Part shown: one piece after another, positions 11,630-24,300 of the stretch
How positions within the stretch are numbered: position 1 is the first letter of the stretch
How the letters are laid out: every line of letters starts with the position of its first letter
NCBI RefSeq assembly: GCF_033568475.1
Contig: NC_133123.1
Coordinates: forward strand, 137,600,242 to 137,664,241
Origin: Henckelia pumila
Lineage: Eukaryota > Streptophyta > Magnoliopsida > Lamiales > Gesneriaceae
DNA length: 64,000 nucleotides
Direction of reading: 5' to 3'
Made by a program: the position numbers and the translations under genes
The notes under the pieces: model-generated
The model's input: the letters and a program-made list of their open reading frames with translations, nothing else
Told to the model about the DNA's origin: nothing
The model's database searches: none

Positions 11630-13034
11630 GAGTTATTTGCACCAAACATCCCTTTGAAATATTGAAAATGAACATTTCTTCCCTGTGAAATTTTAATAGG
11701 CATCATCAACCATAACTTTTAAAAAATTAGCACACTCGCCCCATCAGATGAGTAATTATTGCGCATGCGCCCCTCATGCGACTGAGCAAAGATTTTGATA
11801 TTTTTTTTGCACCAAATACCCCTGTGAAATATTAAAAATGCATATTTGACCCCCGTGAAAATAATTTTTAAATCTATTCAATCCATAATACACAATTTTT
11901 ATTAAAATCTAATTATAAAATATTTAACAAACACTTTTCGTTTATTAATATTATTTTTAATTTTTAATTTATTATGATTATATAATTATTTTTCAAAAAA
12001 TATTATTTTTTTGAGCGATTTAAAAAGTACCAAAATATTAAATCAAAATGATAATTTCATGCATATTACTTTTCAATTTAGGATTATAGATTTTTTAACC
12101 AAAATCTAAATTTTTTAAAATGCATTGCAGAATTTGCATTAAATAATAATACACAATATTTATTAAGATCTAATTATAAAATATTTTTCAAACATTTTTT
12201 ATTTTATTTATTTTTATTTTAAATTTATAATTTTTTATTGATTTATTTTTTTAAAAAATTATTAATTTATCTCCTTATCGTTATTTTTATTAAATCACTT
12301 CGTGTTTTCAACTTCTCCATTAAACATGATTCATAATTATGATTTAAATATCTAAAAATACCAAAATATTGAACCAAATGATAAGTTCATGAATGTTACT
12401 TTTTCAAATTAGAATTATATAAGCATGTTATTTTTTTTTTTATTATTACAAATTGTGCAATGCATATTCTCGAAAAATTTTAATTTTGGTTCAATAATAT
12501 ATAGTCCTAAATTAACAGGCAATATGTTTGAACTTATCGGTTTAGTTCAATATTTTGGTACTTGAAATTATTTAAACACTTGTTTATAAATGCATGTTTA
12601 ATGAAAAAGTTGGAAATACGAATTGAGTTTAATAAAATAATGATAACATTATAAAGTAATAATATTTTTTAGAAAATAATTAATTAATGATAATACATTT
12701 AAAATAAAAAATAAAAATTAATAAAACAAAAAATGTTTGCTAAATATTTATAATTGGATTTTATTAAAGATTGTGTATTATGAGTTGAATAGATTTAAAA
12801 ATTATTTTCATAGGGGTCAAAAATATATTTTAAATATTTCACAGGATTTGGTGCAAAAAAAAAATCAAAATATTTGTCCAGTAGCATGAGGGGAGCGTGC
12901 GGAACAATTACTCATATGATGTGGCGAGTGTGCTAATTTTTTAAAAGGTTAGGGTTGAAGATGCCTATTAAAATTTTACAAGAAAGAAGTGTGTATTTTC
13001 AATATTTCACAGGGGTGTTTGGTGCAAATAACTC
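11630..13034. mobile_element. Palindromic MULE-type non-autonomous element, copy 1
   Basis: Begins GAGTTATTTGCACC and ends GGTGCAAATAACTC. A perfect 9-bp duplication GTATTTTGT flanks it (11621-11629 and 13035-13043), the size made by Mutator-like transposases. The two halves are inverted copies along nearly their whole length, for example GCACACTCGCC (11730s) against GGCGAGTGTGC (12920s), so a transcript would fold into a long hairpin. It has no transposase frame. A second copy is at 33693-34950. Confidence 0.88.
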
Positions 13035-13043
13035 GTATTTTGT

Positions 13044-14779
13044 CGATAACTTTTTTTGTGACGAATAATAACATGATATTAATTTACAGAAATTTGAGTT
13101 CAATTTGTTGTGGTATCAATTTTTGTTTTCGTATCAGACTTTGTGAATGCGATTTTGAACGTTTTATTAAAATGTCGGCTAGTTAGCAAATCATAGTAGT
13201 TGATCAAATGTCTTCTTCTTGATTATTTTATAGTTACGAAATGATAATCAAACTATTATATCTAACATTTTATAATCACTTTATTTTTCTTGTACCACAA
13301 TGTTTTTATCTTACATACATACAAAACAACACATTGCATTTTCATTTTATTAAAATAATCGTCGTCATTATTTTGATTCTGGGAGAAGATACGTTACAAT
13401 TCAATTATATGATGTAATAATCTTGTGTACATGTACTCAAACGTTTGTCTCATTTTTCCTCTTAGAAAATTTATTATATATATTTTGAGGTTTTAATTTA
13501 AATTTAAATTATATATATGTATAAATAAATTGAACGAGTATTATTATTGTGACCCAATTCCAGACATGAACCATCAGTCTTGTATAGAGTTGTCTATTTT
13601 TCTGGCGGATATACTGGTGGTGGATAATAAATAGAAATTAATAATATTAAATTCCCCCCTTACATTTCATTAATTGTAAATGACCCCTTCCGATTTATTA
13701 ATCGGGCCAGCATTTTTAATGACTGCAACGCAAGCCACGAGTAGTAATTAATTATATATTTCCAACTACCCATCACTGATCACTCTCTGAACGAATGTGT
13801 GTGCATATATATTTATTTAAAATAAAAAATAATAATTGATCTGTAAAATTAATTATGTTTTTCACATATTTTGATATATCATGACTTATTATTCATGGAA
13901 CACACGAAGTCACGGTTAATGTGAATGGTAAAATAAATGCAGTAATTGATGAAAAATAAAAAATGACCCACCATGCATGTGAGCTCAGGCGATAGGGGTG
14001 GTCGTTGGAGGGACATCACAAGAAATATCAACTTAATTATATTTCATTGGAACAAAAAACGTTTGGGATCTGGACTCTACACACATAGTAACTTGTCTCG
14101 TGTTTGGTTGAACTCGTCCTAATGTAATATATTGGTGGCCCTTTTGGATGTATTACATTGTCATTTCAACTTCTATGCTAATCTTGTCCCCTTTCGTTTT
14201 TGCTCATGTTTCGATTTGCGCTGAGTAAATATCTTGATTACACGACTGACTTGGATTTGAAAATACAGGTTTTGAATTTAAAAAAGTTAAATGACACCAC
14301 CGACCTAATATATGAAAAATATTATATTTTATATATCCTTAAAATCGCCTCGCCACTTTGATTCATAACCATTGTTCATCTGAGAATTCTGAACACTGAA
14401 TGAGTTTCACCATGAGTCCTTATTTCAAAGCACTTTCTTTATATTTTGAATTTTAAAAAAATCCTATTATTTGGGGGCAGAAACTCCTCTAAAGAAATGC
14501 TCAAAAACCATTTCTTCAAGAGCTAAATAAAAGAACATTAAAACTATTTTTACTGCTATTATTATATTAGCAAGGTCGATTACTGTAGAACTAAAGCAAA
14601 GAAGACAAAAAATTAACATCAAACTAATACATTTGGTGGGAAAATATTAATGTAGGATACACCATATACATCAGTGCTTGTGCCAAAAGTCAATAGTGAA
14701 GATCAGTGATGAGACAATCCCTAATGAAGCATCGGCTCTCCTGTAATAAATCACTATACTTTTAGTTGCACATATAAAA
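13044..14779. other. Intergenic, AT-rich, no gene seen
   Basis: Lies between the MULE-type element and the 3' end of URM1. I see no coding exon or clear repeat boundary. Confidence 0.5.
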
Positions 14780-16738
14780 TTATCCTCCGTGCAATGTTGA
14801 GATGAAAACGACGACGTCCTTCTCCTCTAGCGTCGTGTCAAGCTGCCCGCTGAGTTCCCAATCACAGTCATTCACGAGGACCAAAACTCCAGGTCTTCTG
14901 CATGTGCACCAGATGTAATCGTTATGCTTAAAGTCATTCCATTCCAGGATAAGGTTACAACTTACAATGATCATCTTTTTTTTCTTTGGATGAAAATGTT
15001 AAAAGAACAACATAAAATTATTCTCGACCCACCCCCATGAACTCAAACTTTTGAGAAAAAGTAATTTCTTACACGGATTGGACCAAAAGGTCAAAAGTTT
15101 GAGATCTTAATTTGACAAAAGTTGCTCTCGAATAGTTATATCTGAGCCTCTACTGCAATACCTATATACGCAGCACCTACATATTAATTGTTGACATATT
15201 TCCTACATCCCTAACTCACAAGTGATGGGCGTGTTAAAACATAAAATTGTTGTTGGCCCACATAAATAAGCTCCAACTTTTGGAAAAAATTAATTTCTAA
15301 CCAAACCTTTCTTGAAAATTAATCATCAAGGAAACGTGTAAACGTGGTTATAATGAATGAGTCACTTACACTGTATCCCCTTTCATAAACATTTCGGGCC
15401 TTTCCTTGATCAAATTGGTGCGGACCCAAGAGAGCAAGTGTTTCATAGTTAATTGCTGAAAATGAAACACAACATACCATAACTTCATACAGTAAATAAG
15501 CAAAAGAAAAATTTATAGATTACTGTGAGAAAAAATAACTGTAATTCAGAAGAGATTCACCTGCTTTTCTTCAGCCTGTAGGTCGACATTTACTTCATGG
15601 ATCTTCACAGAATTGCATAGAAGTTCCAGGCCACCACTGTTTTTCAGAACCATGGACTTCAAAATTGAAGCAAACAAGGAAAAGCAAGAGAAAACTACTG
15701 CAACAGGGTATAAAGTTTATAAACACTGACAAGCAGCCTAACGAACAAGCCCATTATATATTTCATATAGAGTGAATCATTATAAGCTGAATAGTTTTGA
15801 AGTGAAAAAGAATAGTTAGCCGAACTTCACAAGTCTTCAAGCTGCTCAATAGCATCGGATAATACATGCTTTTGCCACAATGCCATGACCAAATTCTGAC
15901 AATAACCAAAAGGTACTCATATACTAAGGGCCTGCAACTGCATGTATATAGCTGACAGCTGTATACAGAAACTCAAAACCATGGAACCATCTATTTTTCC
16001 ATTTAAGACCAAGATGAAGCTGCTCTTTTGATCGTTTATGTATTAGGAAGCTGGATCAGATAAATTACGCAATAACTTCTAATAAAGATACGAAGTGATT
16101 GGTGCAATCATGTGGTCATATAGAGCTAAGAGCATTACCATAAATTAAGGAACAATGGTGTGGTTAACAAAATTTCTATGAACAGACATACATAGAAAAA
16201 AGTGTGCTTTAGGACATTCCCAGACGTATATCTATATGTTCCAAGTTTCCAACTTCCCTTATCAAGAATGCCCCAAGGGTCGCAAGAGGGAAACAAACTT
16301 AAAATAAGGATATAATTAATGAACAGGTAACACGAACTACCAGATTAAAATACTCCCGTTTATAGCACCCTCTTTTGTGCTCAAAACGATAAGGATCCAA
16401 TTCTTATGCAGCACCTCAAATCATGGTTTGCTATCAAAATCCCATTTTTAGAACAAAATGGTTAAGCTTGAGTAAAACACCAGTCAAAAGGACATATGCT
16501 AGATCAAAAGCGACTATGAAAGGAACCAAATCCGTGCACTGCTATTAAAATACACGCGCTTGCAAATTTCTGCAACTAGATTCGCAATTCTCACTTAATT
16601 TTCCAGTAACTTGACATGATACAACAACATGAAAAAAGGAATTCATAGAAATAGATTTTTTTTGAAAGAAGAAATTAAAAAAAGAAGAAGAAGAAGAAGA
16701 AGAAGAGAAAATTACCCGAATTCGAGCGTGAGCTGCAT
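14780..16738 (-). CDS. URM1: URM1, ubiquitin-related modifier 1 (sulfur carrier)
   Basis: Four coding exons on the minus strand: 16716-16738, 15561-15636, 15370-15455 and 14780-14897, together 303 nt (100 aa plus stop), the usual URM1 length. The spliced protein starts [17 protein letters not shown], runs through [13 protein letters not shown] and [15 protein letters not shown], and ends in the Gly-Gly tail (ISTLHGG) whose C terminus is adenylated and thiocarboxylated. In eukaryotes URM1 is activated by the MOCS3/Uba4 family and gives its sulfur to the CTU1/CTU2 complex for 2-thiolation of wobble U34 in tRNA-Lys, -Glu and -Gln; it can also be conjugated to proteins. All introns are GT-AG; intron 1 is about 1.08 kb. 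Splicing joins EEKQ to QLTM, where relatives have one residue fewer, so the exon 3 acceptor may be offset by one codon. It is head-to-head with TRM112. Confidence 0.95.
16684..16706 (+). repeat. (GAA)n microsatellite in URM1 intron 1
   Basis: About seven GAA units just inside intron 1, next to exon 1. On the transcribed strand this is a TTC run about 10 bases from the 5' splice site. Confidence 0.85.
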
Positions 16739-16823
16739 AGCTTAGGAAACCCCGGGAACTTGACTTGCAGTAATCCCAGTCGAGGGTTTCGACTTCTGAA
16801 AAAGCGACTAGAGTCTCTTAGGA

Positions 16824-17450
16824 ATTACAGTGGGTCGGGCTTGGGGACGGGTTTGGGCGTTTATTACAGTGGGTCGGGCTTCGGGCGGGTTTGGGCAAAC
16901 GCGAAACCCACCCCGCCTTCTCTTGGACCTGTCTTGTGAACCCGATGGGTTCAACGGGTTTATTGAACCCGCCAAATTTTAGATAATTTAAATTTCATTA
17001 AATAAAAAATTTAAATAAGTTAAAAAAAATCATTAAATTTATTTTTCAAATTTATATTAACAATATTTAGGACAAAAAATATTTTCACAAGTTAAAATAT
17101 ATTATTTTTTATTTAATTAATAATTAAAAACTAAATTTTTTTTATAATAATATATTTTTATATTAAAAATATCATGATATATTAAAATTATTTCAACTTA
17201 AAAATATTATAAACTCAAATTATGAATAAAATATTGATTATTTAATATAAAAATATAATTATATATTATTAATATATATATACATATATATTTTATATTT
17301 ATATATTAATATATATTTTGGCGGGCGGGTCCGGCCAAACCCGAGATCCGCCCGAACCCACACATGGACCCGTTGGCCGGATCTAAACCCGTTCCGTTGG
17401 GCCAAATTCGATGCGAAACCAGATTTAAACCCGACTCATTGCCCACCCTA
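16824..17450. repeat. GC-ended, AT-cored repeat between URM1 and TRM112
   Basis: Both ends are rich in GGGTCGGG/CCCGAACCC-type words and the middle (16980-17320) is almost pure A/T. The left end is a 39-bp tandem duplication starting ATTACAGTGGGTCGGGC (16824 and 16863). The right end finishes CATTGCCCACCCTAG. This is a common dispersed plant repeat form; I could not define a target duplication, so the class is open. It separates the two divergent promoters. Confidence 0.55.
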
Positions 17451-17639
17451 GTTAGTCACTGGACTTCCTCTCACTTCAACAAAACTGCTAAAGGTAAAGT
17501 GCGATTTTTAAGTCGCGTTAATATGGTTTCCGATTTCTATGGTACAGATCGGCCCAGAGCTTTGGTCTTGGGCTTTACAAGAAAGATCCATAATTCCGAT
17601 CAGATCAACCTTTTCCAAATCCAATTATTCCTGGCCCAC

Positions 17640-18611
17640 AAATTAAACCCTCGGAACCGAAGCTCTGCGCCGATCAAGCGAATTAAGAAAACGAGGAGGA
17701 GAAGAGAACTCCACCCGCCGGTCCGCCGACCACCGCCCTACATCTCCGTTCAGCTTTTTTCATATTACCACAAACTAAGGTTAGTTTATCTGTCCATAAA
17801 TAACGGCCGTAATGGTGGAACGACCCTTTTTTTTTTAGCTGTAATCGGAAAGGAAAGACCTATAGGTAGTTTTTGCAGCTCTAAAAATAAGTGAATTTGT
17901 GAAGAGAATCTTCATAATTACTTATTTTTAGTGGTTGGGAAGAGAATCTCCATAATCATTTTAAGGTTGCAAACACTACCTTACACTAAATCCCTAATTT
18001 TTTCGACGATACAGAGCTGCGTGTGGTGTGTGTATGCAGAAGAAGAAGCGTGTATTAGTAGAGGTATTAGGCCCAACGTTATGTTTTTAAGCGATGCCAA
18101 TCCTTTTTTAAAATCTCAAAGCTAACAAATGTAAAGTAGCAGACCCAAGGAATAAGTAGAACTTAATTATCTTATGATATTTCGTGATATCAATTAGATA
18201 TGTATTTTAGGAACTTTTGAACAACAATAGAACAGATGTTCGGTTGTCATCGGGCAGAATGAATGATTGTCATCTTTTAGTTTCACATTACATTTATCAT
18301 TCTTACATTTAAAAGGTGTTTTTAAAAGGCCTTTAAATGAACCTAAGTTGGGGATTCCCTCTTGAAGGCATTTGCTTCAGCCTTCAGGGGAGAGCTGAGC
18401 CGCATCAAACTCGAGTGCTCGCCTTATTAACTTGTACAATAAGATCTTTATGATGTCTTGTTTTAATTGAGTTAGTATAGAGGAAAATTTGTACCAAGTT
18501 GGCAAGTTATTCCGGTCGTTAATGTTGCTTGGTGATTTCTTTTTTCACAGAATTTTCCATTGCAATATTTACCTGCGTGGCTGAATTTTGGAAGTAGCAG
18601 GAAATCAAATC
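17640..18611 (+). promoter_or_regulatory. Likely 5' leader of TRM112 with a leader intron
   Basis: A purine-rich, moderately GC-rich stretch (17640-17779) ends in a plausible donor AAG|GTTAGT, and a pyrimidine tract plus CAG occurs at about 18540-18549 before the coding exon. A 5' UTR intron here is inference. The open frame at 17364-17894 shows no family likeness and is not called as a gene. Confidence 0.35.
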
Positions 18612-18980
18612 ATGAGGCTTTTAACTCATAATATGCTATCGTCGAATATCAAAGGTGTGACTAATGGCTTCCCACTACGGATCGAAGTAGTGAGAGTAGT
18701 AGAAAAGACTGTGGATTTCAATGCCGACTTCTTAAAGAACATGTTTGCCAAGGTTGAATGGAATGCTCTGGTGGAGGCCTCGAAAGCCATGGGTTACTTT
18801 GAGCTACCGGACAATGTTGAATCCTCCATGCTTGAATCTGATGAGTTCCTTCAAAAGTTCCATCATGCCCTCCTCGAGCTTCACCTTGAAGATGGTGCAT
18901 TGATTTGCCCTGAGACGGGTCGCAAGTTTCCTGTCAGTAAGGGGATTCCCAATATGCTACTCCATGAAGACGAGGTTTGA
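18612..18980 (+). CDS. TRM112: TRM112-like methyltransferase activator (SMO2)
   Basis: A single coding exon of 122 aa starting MRLLTHNMLSSNIKG; the upstream in-frame ATG at 18588 adds eight residues not seen in the family, so 18612 is chosen. The protein has the TRM112 plan: N-terminal zinc-ribbon-like half, central helical insert, and the conserved C-terminal block ICPETGRKFPVSKGIPNMLL. Length matches Arabidopsis SMO2 (about 124 aa). TRM112 binds and stabilises class I methyltransferases for tRNA (Trm9/ALKBH8 type for mcm5U34, Trm11 for m2G10), 18S rRNA (Bud23) and eRF1 (Mtq2). SMO2 loss in Arabidopsis reduces cell proliferation and organ size. It faces URM1 head-to-head and is followed by ZYP1 in the same direction. 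Confidence 0.95.
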   Translation: MRLLTHNMLSSNIKGVTNGFPLRIEVVRVVEKTVDFNADFLKNMFAKVEWNALVEASKAMGYFELPDNVESSMLESDEFLQKFHHALLELHLEDGALICPETGRKFPVSKGIPNMLLHEDEV

Positions 18981-19380
18981 AAGTCTCTTGAATGTGGGAT
19001 CTTTGTGCGTGTCAAGAACTATGTTGATGGTTTGTAGGATTTTATTGTTGTTGGTGATGGGAAAATAATTTCTTGTTTCGTCTTTCTTGCGTATTTATGG
19101 CTACATGCTTCATTTCTTGTCACTGGGGGGTGTTTTTTCAGATCAAATCTTGTGTATTTGTACTTATAAAATTGCAAATCGCCCTGCGTTGCCCCTCTTA
19201 TTTTGAACTTTTTGGATTCATGGGGCAGCACCGAGACTGGGATGTGGTTTGAATATACTTACAAGTTATTATAAATATAATAGTACCAATGTTTAATAAT
19301 AATAACAATAATAATAATATATAATTTTTCATACTGTACATTCTTTAAATCTTGCCCAGAGAACAATACCAGGAATATTG

Positions 19381-19756
19381 GCACCGTTTGGTTCGAGTAT
19401 AAATAGTCCGCGTATAACTTATCATATTCAATCACTCGTTTTTCTCATCATATTATTTATCTATATATTAATTATTTATTTTACTCAATCAAATCATTTA
19501 TCTTATATCAATCAAATCATTAAATTTAAATTACTATATTAACCTATAAATAATATTATTCATATTTTATTTATTTTTAAAAGAACAAAATAGTAATTTA
19601 TCATTCTTATATAAAATTTAATCAATCAAAATCAAATCAAATCAACTATAATCTATCAATCAAATCAATTACTTTATTAACTATCATTTTTTTATTACAT
19701 TTTATTATTTATCTAGATATTATTTATCCTATCACACGAACCAAACAGTATCACCA
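19381..19756. mobile_element. MITE-like element with CCGTTTGGTTCG ends
   Basis: Inverted ends CCGTTTGGTTCG (about 19386) and CGAACCAAAC (about 19737) bound an AT-rich body with repeated ATCAATCAAATCA words. A related diverged copy occurs at about 43670-44000. Exact ends and target duplication are unclear. Confidence 0.6.
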
Positions 19757-20213
19757 TGTATGGTATCGTTTGCTTGAGTGCTTGACACATGCCCCTTATC
19801 ATCAACTTTTAACTCTAAAATTGTCTCTAAAAAAACTCTAAAATTGATGGCAATTAGGTTTTTTGTGATTTATTATAAAATTATTATGTTAAAATATTTA
19901 ATCACGAAATGTTTAAGTTCCAAGTTCAGAAACTAGAATGCTAATTTTTTTTTAATTAAGCAAAACATCATATCAGATGTATAACAGAGCGTAGATTATT
20001 GAATAGCAAAAAAATTACAACATTCAAAGACCCAAAAGGCCAGTTTAATCTTTGGTTATCGGATGTAAATTACTTTCCTCTCTCAAATGATTAAAATGAA
20101 CGTTTAAAATAGTTTATAATGATCTAATGTACTCTTATCAACAACTTGAGTTTGGGTTCAAAATGTGACTGAAAAATAATGCTTTTCTACGTATATTTTC
20201 GACCCTAGAACAT

Positions 20214-20782
20214 GGGCGGATCTATTAAGGAACAAGTTGGGGCAGATGCTCTGCTTGAGTTTTGATATAAGGTACTAATATGTTTTTAGATTTTAAAATT
20301 AAAATTATGCACACAAAATTAAATTAATGATCTAGAAGTCAAAGTTTATCACTCCGTTTGTCATTTAAGAATCGGCTTCGTAATTCAATGAGAGATAAAT
20401 ATCTAAATGATAATTCGATTATGTGTACTAAAAATGATATATTTTTTAGTTTGTATGCATGTGTCTCGATTATATTCACATTTTTTTATTTTTTTCAAAT
20501 ATATAGACTTATATAATATATTTAGTAATTTTGTTTCTACTCCTTTACTAATATACTCCTATTAAATAAATTTTGAAAAAAATGTAACCATTTTTGAATG
20601 AATCAAGTAGGGATAAAATACGATTTTTTTGTGTAAATTTTTTTAATGATTTTTCTTAATTTATGAGTTTAAAAAAACAAATCTATATAATTGAAACACA
20701 TGAACTATTATTTTATTTTATTTTATTTTTATCTTTGGCTCTCAGCCCTTACTCGAAAAAAATTTTGGATCCGTATCTGCCC
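20214..20782. mobile_element. hAT-type MITE with 8-bp target duplication
   Basis: The perfect repeat TAGAACAT flanks it (20206-20213 and 20783-20790). The termini are related inverted sequences, GGGCGGATC on the left and GGATCCGTATCTGCCC on the right. The 569-bp AT-rich body has no transposase. An 8-bp duplication is the hAT signature. It lies about 230 bp upstream of the ZYP1 TATA box. Confidence 0.8.
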
Positions 20783-21015
20783 TAGAACATTGGTTTTTTT
20801 TTTGGAGGGTCGAACATTGGTTTTCATGACTCCTTTATTTTTTATTTTCTGCTTTGAAGAAAACTCCTTTTTGATATTTAGAAATTTGGTTCAGAGGCAG
20901 AGCAAATAATGTACTAGGTGACGTCTAGGTCCAATTTCTTTGAAAGTCTTCCACATTCCCTGTACATTCCCGCAGGGTATAATTGCCTCCAGGAACCAAT
21001 GCACCGACCCAAATC

Positions 21016-21023
21016 TATAAATA
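21016..21023 (+). promoter_or_regulatory. TATA box of ZYP1
   Basis: TATAAATA, with a CCAAT word about 20 bp upstream (around 20995). It puts the transcription start near 21050 and a 5' UTR of about 300 nt before the start codon at 21358. Confidence 0.6.
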
Positions 21024-21357
21024 GCCATCATTTGGCGGTCACCGTAACTACTGATCCTCGCTTCTGACAACCCACATCGACAGCGCTCTACAGGAGAAAT
21101 TTTGATTAATGCAGGTTTTTATTTTCAGTTTTCTGCTCATTCAAAAAATTCTGATTTCTGGAGAGATGATCAACCAATTTCTTCGCATTTAACCGGTTAT
21201 AATTTTCACAAACTTCAATCCGGAGGTTCTCGATTAAAATAATGAAGTGCATTTCGCTTGTCTCGATAAATTGAAGCTCCGATAAAAAAATTTGAAATCG
21301 CTAGTTTTCAGGTTGAAATCTAGGGATTCGATTGCAGATTTCATCGCGATTTACAGA

Positions 21358-24300
21358 ATGAGTCGGATTTTAGGACTGTCATGCTTGAAAAGCCTCGAAC
21401 AGTTGAAGTATCAGCCAGGTTCTAAGTCTGGAGCTGCGAAAGCGAAGACACTTCCGATCTCCTTCGACTCGGTTTCCTCTGGAAGCTTCTCGAATCTGAA
21501 GAGTACTGCAGGTTGTACGTTTTTGAGTTATGTTTTGCCAAAGCACTTGTGCGTATCTGACTAGTCACATTGATTTTTCTTTTGTGTAGAAAAATTGGTC
21601 AAAGAACAAGCTTCCGCGAAAAATGACCTCGAACTTGCAGTAAGAGACTAAATATAACTCTCGCATTCTTTACGCATAATTTTCTACATGTTATAAAGTT
21701 TTTGACGAGCAGAAGAACATGTCTATATGCCAGCTGTGCATATGCTTATTGCAGTTTGCATGTTAATTTCGTCCTCAAGATTGTATAGCTGTTTGAGACT
21801 CTGGTTTATTCGACTGAAAGCAAGTAAATATGTGTTGTGGATATGCTTCCATTATGCTTATATTAACAGGCGTACAAATGTTGAATCATAAAACTATTTT
21901 TGGTTTCCCTTGCATAAACCTAAGCTTTTTGTGAAAGAGGCTAACTACCTGTAGATCTAAATTTGTTCATAAGCAGGGACATCTATCATAGTTTTCCATT
22001 TATTTTTTAGATGCAAAACCCGAAACTGCAGTCAGGTCAAGGCATATTTTTGTGTTTTCGACTAAACTGTGTTGTGACCTTTGATGACATGCAGAATTCT
22101 AAGCTCAAGAAACTGATGGAGCAAATTCAAATACTGGAAGAGAAATTGCAAACTGCACTCAATGAAAATGCAAAGCTAAAAGTGAAGCAGAAAGAAGATG
22201 AGAAGCTTTGGAAAGGTCTTGACTCTAAGTTCTATTTGACGAAGACGTTGTGCGATCAACTCGATGAAACTTTGCAGCAATTAACTATTCAGGTTCAGGA
22301 TGGTATGTGTGCTGTACAGCAGGGGATTGCTCATTTCAGTTTGACATATATTCTGTTGCATTGAATCTATAATACTCTTGCAGCTGAGAAAGATAAGGCA
22401 TATTTTGAAGATAAACTGTCTGAAACATCAGTTGCCCTTGATAAATTACATGAACAGATGATGTCTATGTCCTCGAGGTTGGACTCTTCGGAAGAAATGG
22501 TCAAAATTCGTGAGTGACTAACTCCAGTGGTTCATCAGCCAGATTTATTTATTGAATGTATCGTCGTAGAAGTGATATCAAGTTATTGGACTTGATTCTT
22601 TGTGTTTTCTTTTTGTGGTACTTTTATGACAATCACATGCGATTTTACGATAAATCTAGGGGGGGAAGAACTTATGCAACTTGATCTTGCTAAGGAACAA
22701 ATGGAGAAATCTTTCCTGGATGACAAGAATAAAACAACCGTCCAGCTTGAGGAGAAAGGTAATGCTGATTGTAAAATTTGAATAATTAAATTAATTCACA
22801 ACTTAAGCTTCTGGGGCACTGCATATTTATTAGCCCGACTCTAAGATGTTTAATGAACGAAATATTGATGATTCTACGAACATCCAAAAATATTTGTTTA
22901 CCTTTTATCCATCAAGTGTGCTGTTATCACCATTAGTCTACTAATTCGGTATTGTAATATAACTCCACAAATTCATTCACACCCCTTAAGCCATTGAAAA
23001 TTACTACAGTTACTTGGTCCAAAAAACATGAATACAGTTATCATTATTAGGACGATACTCATCAGTCTATTTTCCGGTAGTTGTAATCTCATTCAGTTTT
23101 AGGACTGGTTAGATAAGTGGAGTTAAATAACTCTCAAGATATCAATTTATGCTGATTGAAAAGGAACCAAATAATTTGCACCCTGAGTTTTGTTTGCATG
23201 ATGTGATACTTTTACCCACCTCAATTTGCATTTAGTTATAATGCTAGGAGTTGGATGGATACATTCAGATCTGAAGAACATACAGATTGTATCGTTTTAT
23301 TTTTTTCCCATTTTACTTGAAGATAAATCAAACAGCTGAAATACATAGTTAACTGGTGGTTAATAGATATCAACGGTTTTTGACGTGCACTTAACACCTT
23401 CGCTTGTGCCACTACCTTGTGAAATTGAGAACTAAGGTGCAATCCCAGGATTTTGATATTTACACTTCTATAATATACTTTATCTCCAAATAATGTTCCA
23501 TCATTTTCTGTTTTGAACCAGATAACAAGATTAAACAATTGGAAGAAGCTGATGGCTGTAATCAGTTGGCTTTGAAAAGTTTAACTTCTAAGTTGGAAGA
23601 GTTGCAAATTGATGTGAGAGTAAAAGAAGAAGACCTGCTACAATTGAGGAACATCCAAGAAAAATTGGTGAAAGATAACATGGGTCTATTATCTAGCAAA
23701 AACGACTTTGCTAACAGGTTAGAAACGACACTCATGGAGCTCAAGAATCTTGAAGATTTTGTCAACTTGCTTGTTGAGAAGGTTACAGAATTGGAGAATC
23801 AAAGTCTAACCTTTTCCGAGAAAGTAATTCAGCTTAATGCTTTATATGATTCGTGTCTTGAGCTAGCTAAGAAAGAGAAAGAACTTGCTGCTCAGAGTGC
23901 TCAACAAAAGTTTGATCAGATCCTCTACCAGTCTATATGCGTCACATCAGAGAAAAATACTTTACAATTGGTTAATCAGGAACTGAATGGTAAAATCCTT
24001 GAGCTTCAGAAAGATCAGGAAATCGCAATGGTGCAGCATGCAGAAGATTGCCGGTTGGCAGAAGAGAAAATCCGGAAATTGAAATCTGAAGAAGAAATGC
24101 TTTTATCTAAGCAGACTGAAATGCAAGCCTTCATAGCCAAATTAGAGGACACTGTGAAGATTTCATTAGAAAACTCAAGATTATCTGAGAAAGAAATGGT
24201 TAAAGCTAATTTTAATTAACCATGTGCCTTTGCAACTCGATATGTGATGATGTTCAAGCTTTTAATTTGGTTACCTATTTGTTTTCTCTTGTTTCACGCA

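Noticed and set aside
17364-17894. 176-codon open frame before TRM112
   Set aside because: Overlaps a dispersed repeat and the likely TRM112 leader; composition is not protein-like and no motif is seen.
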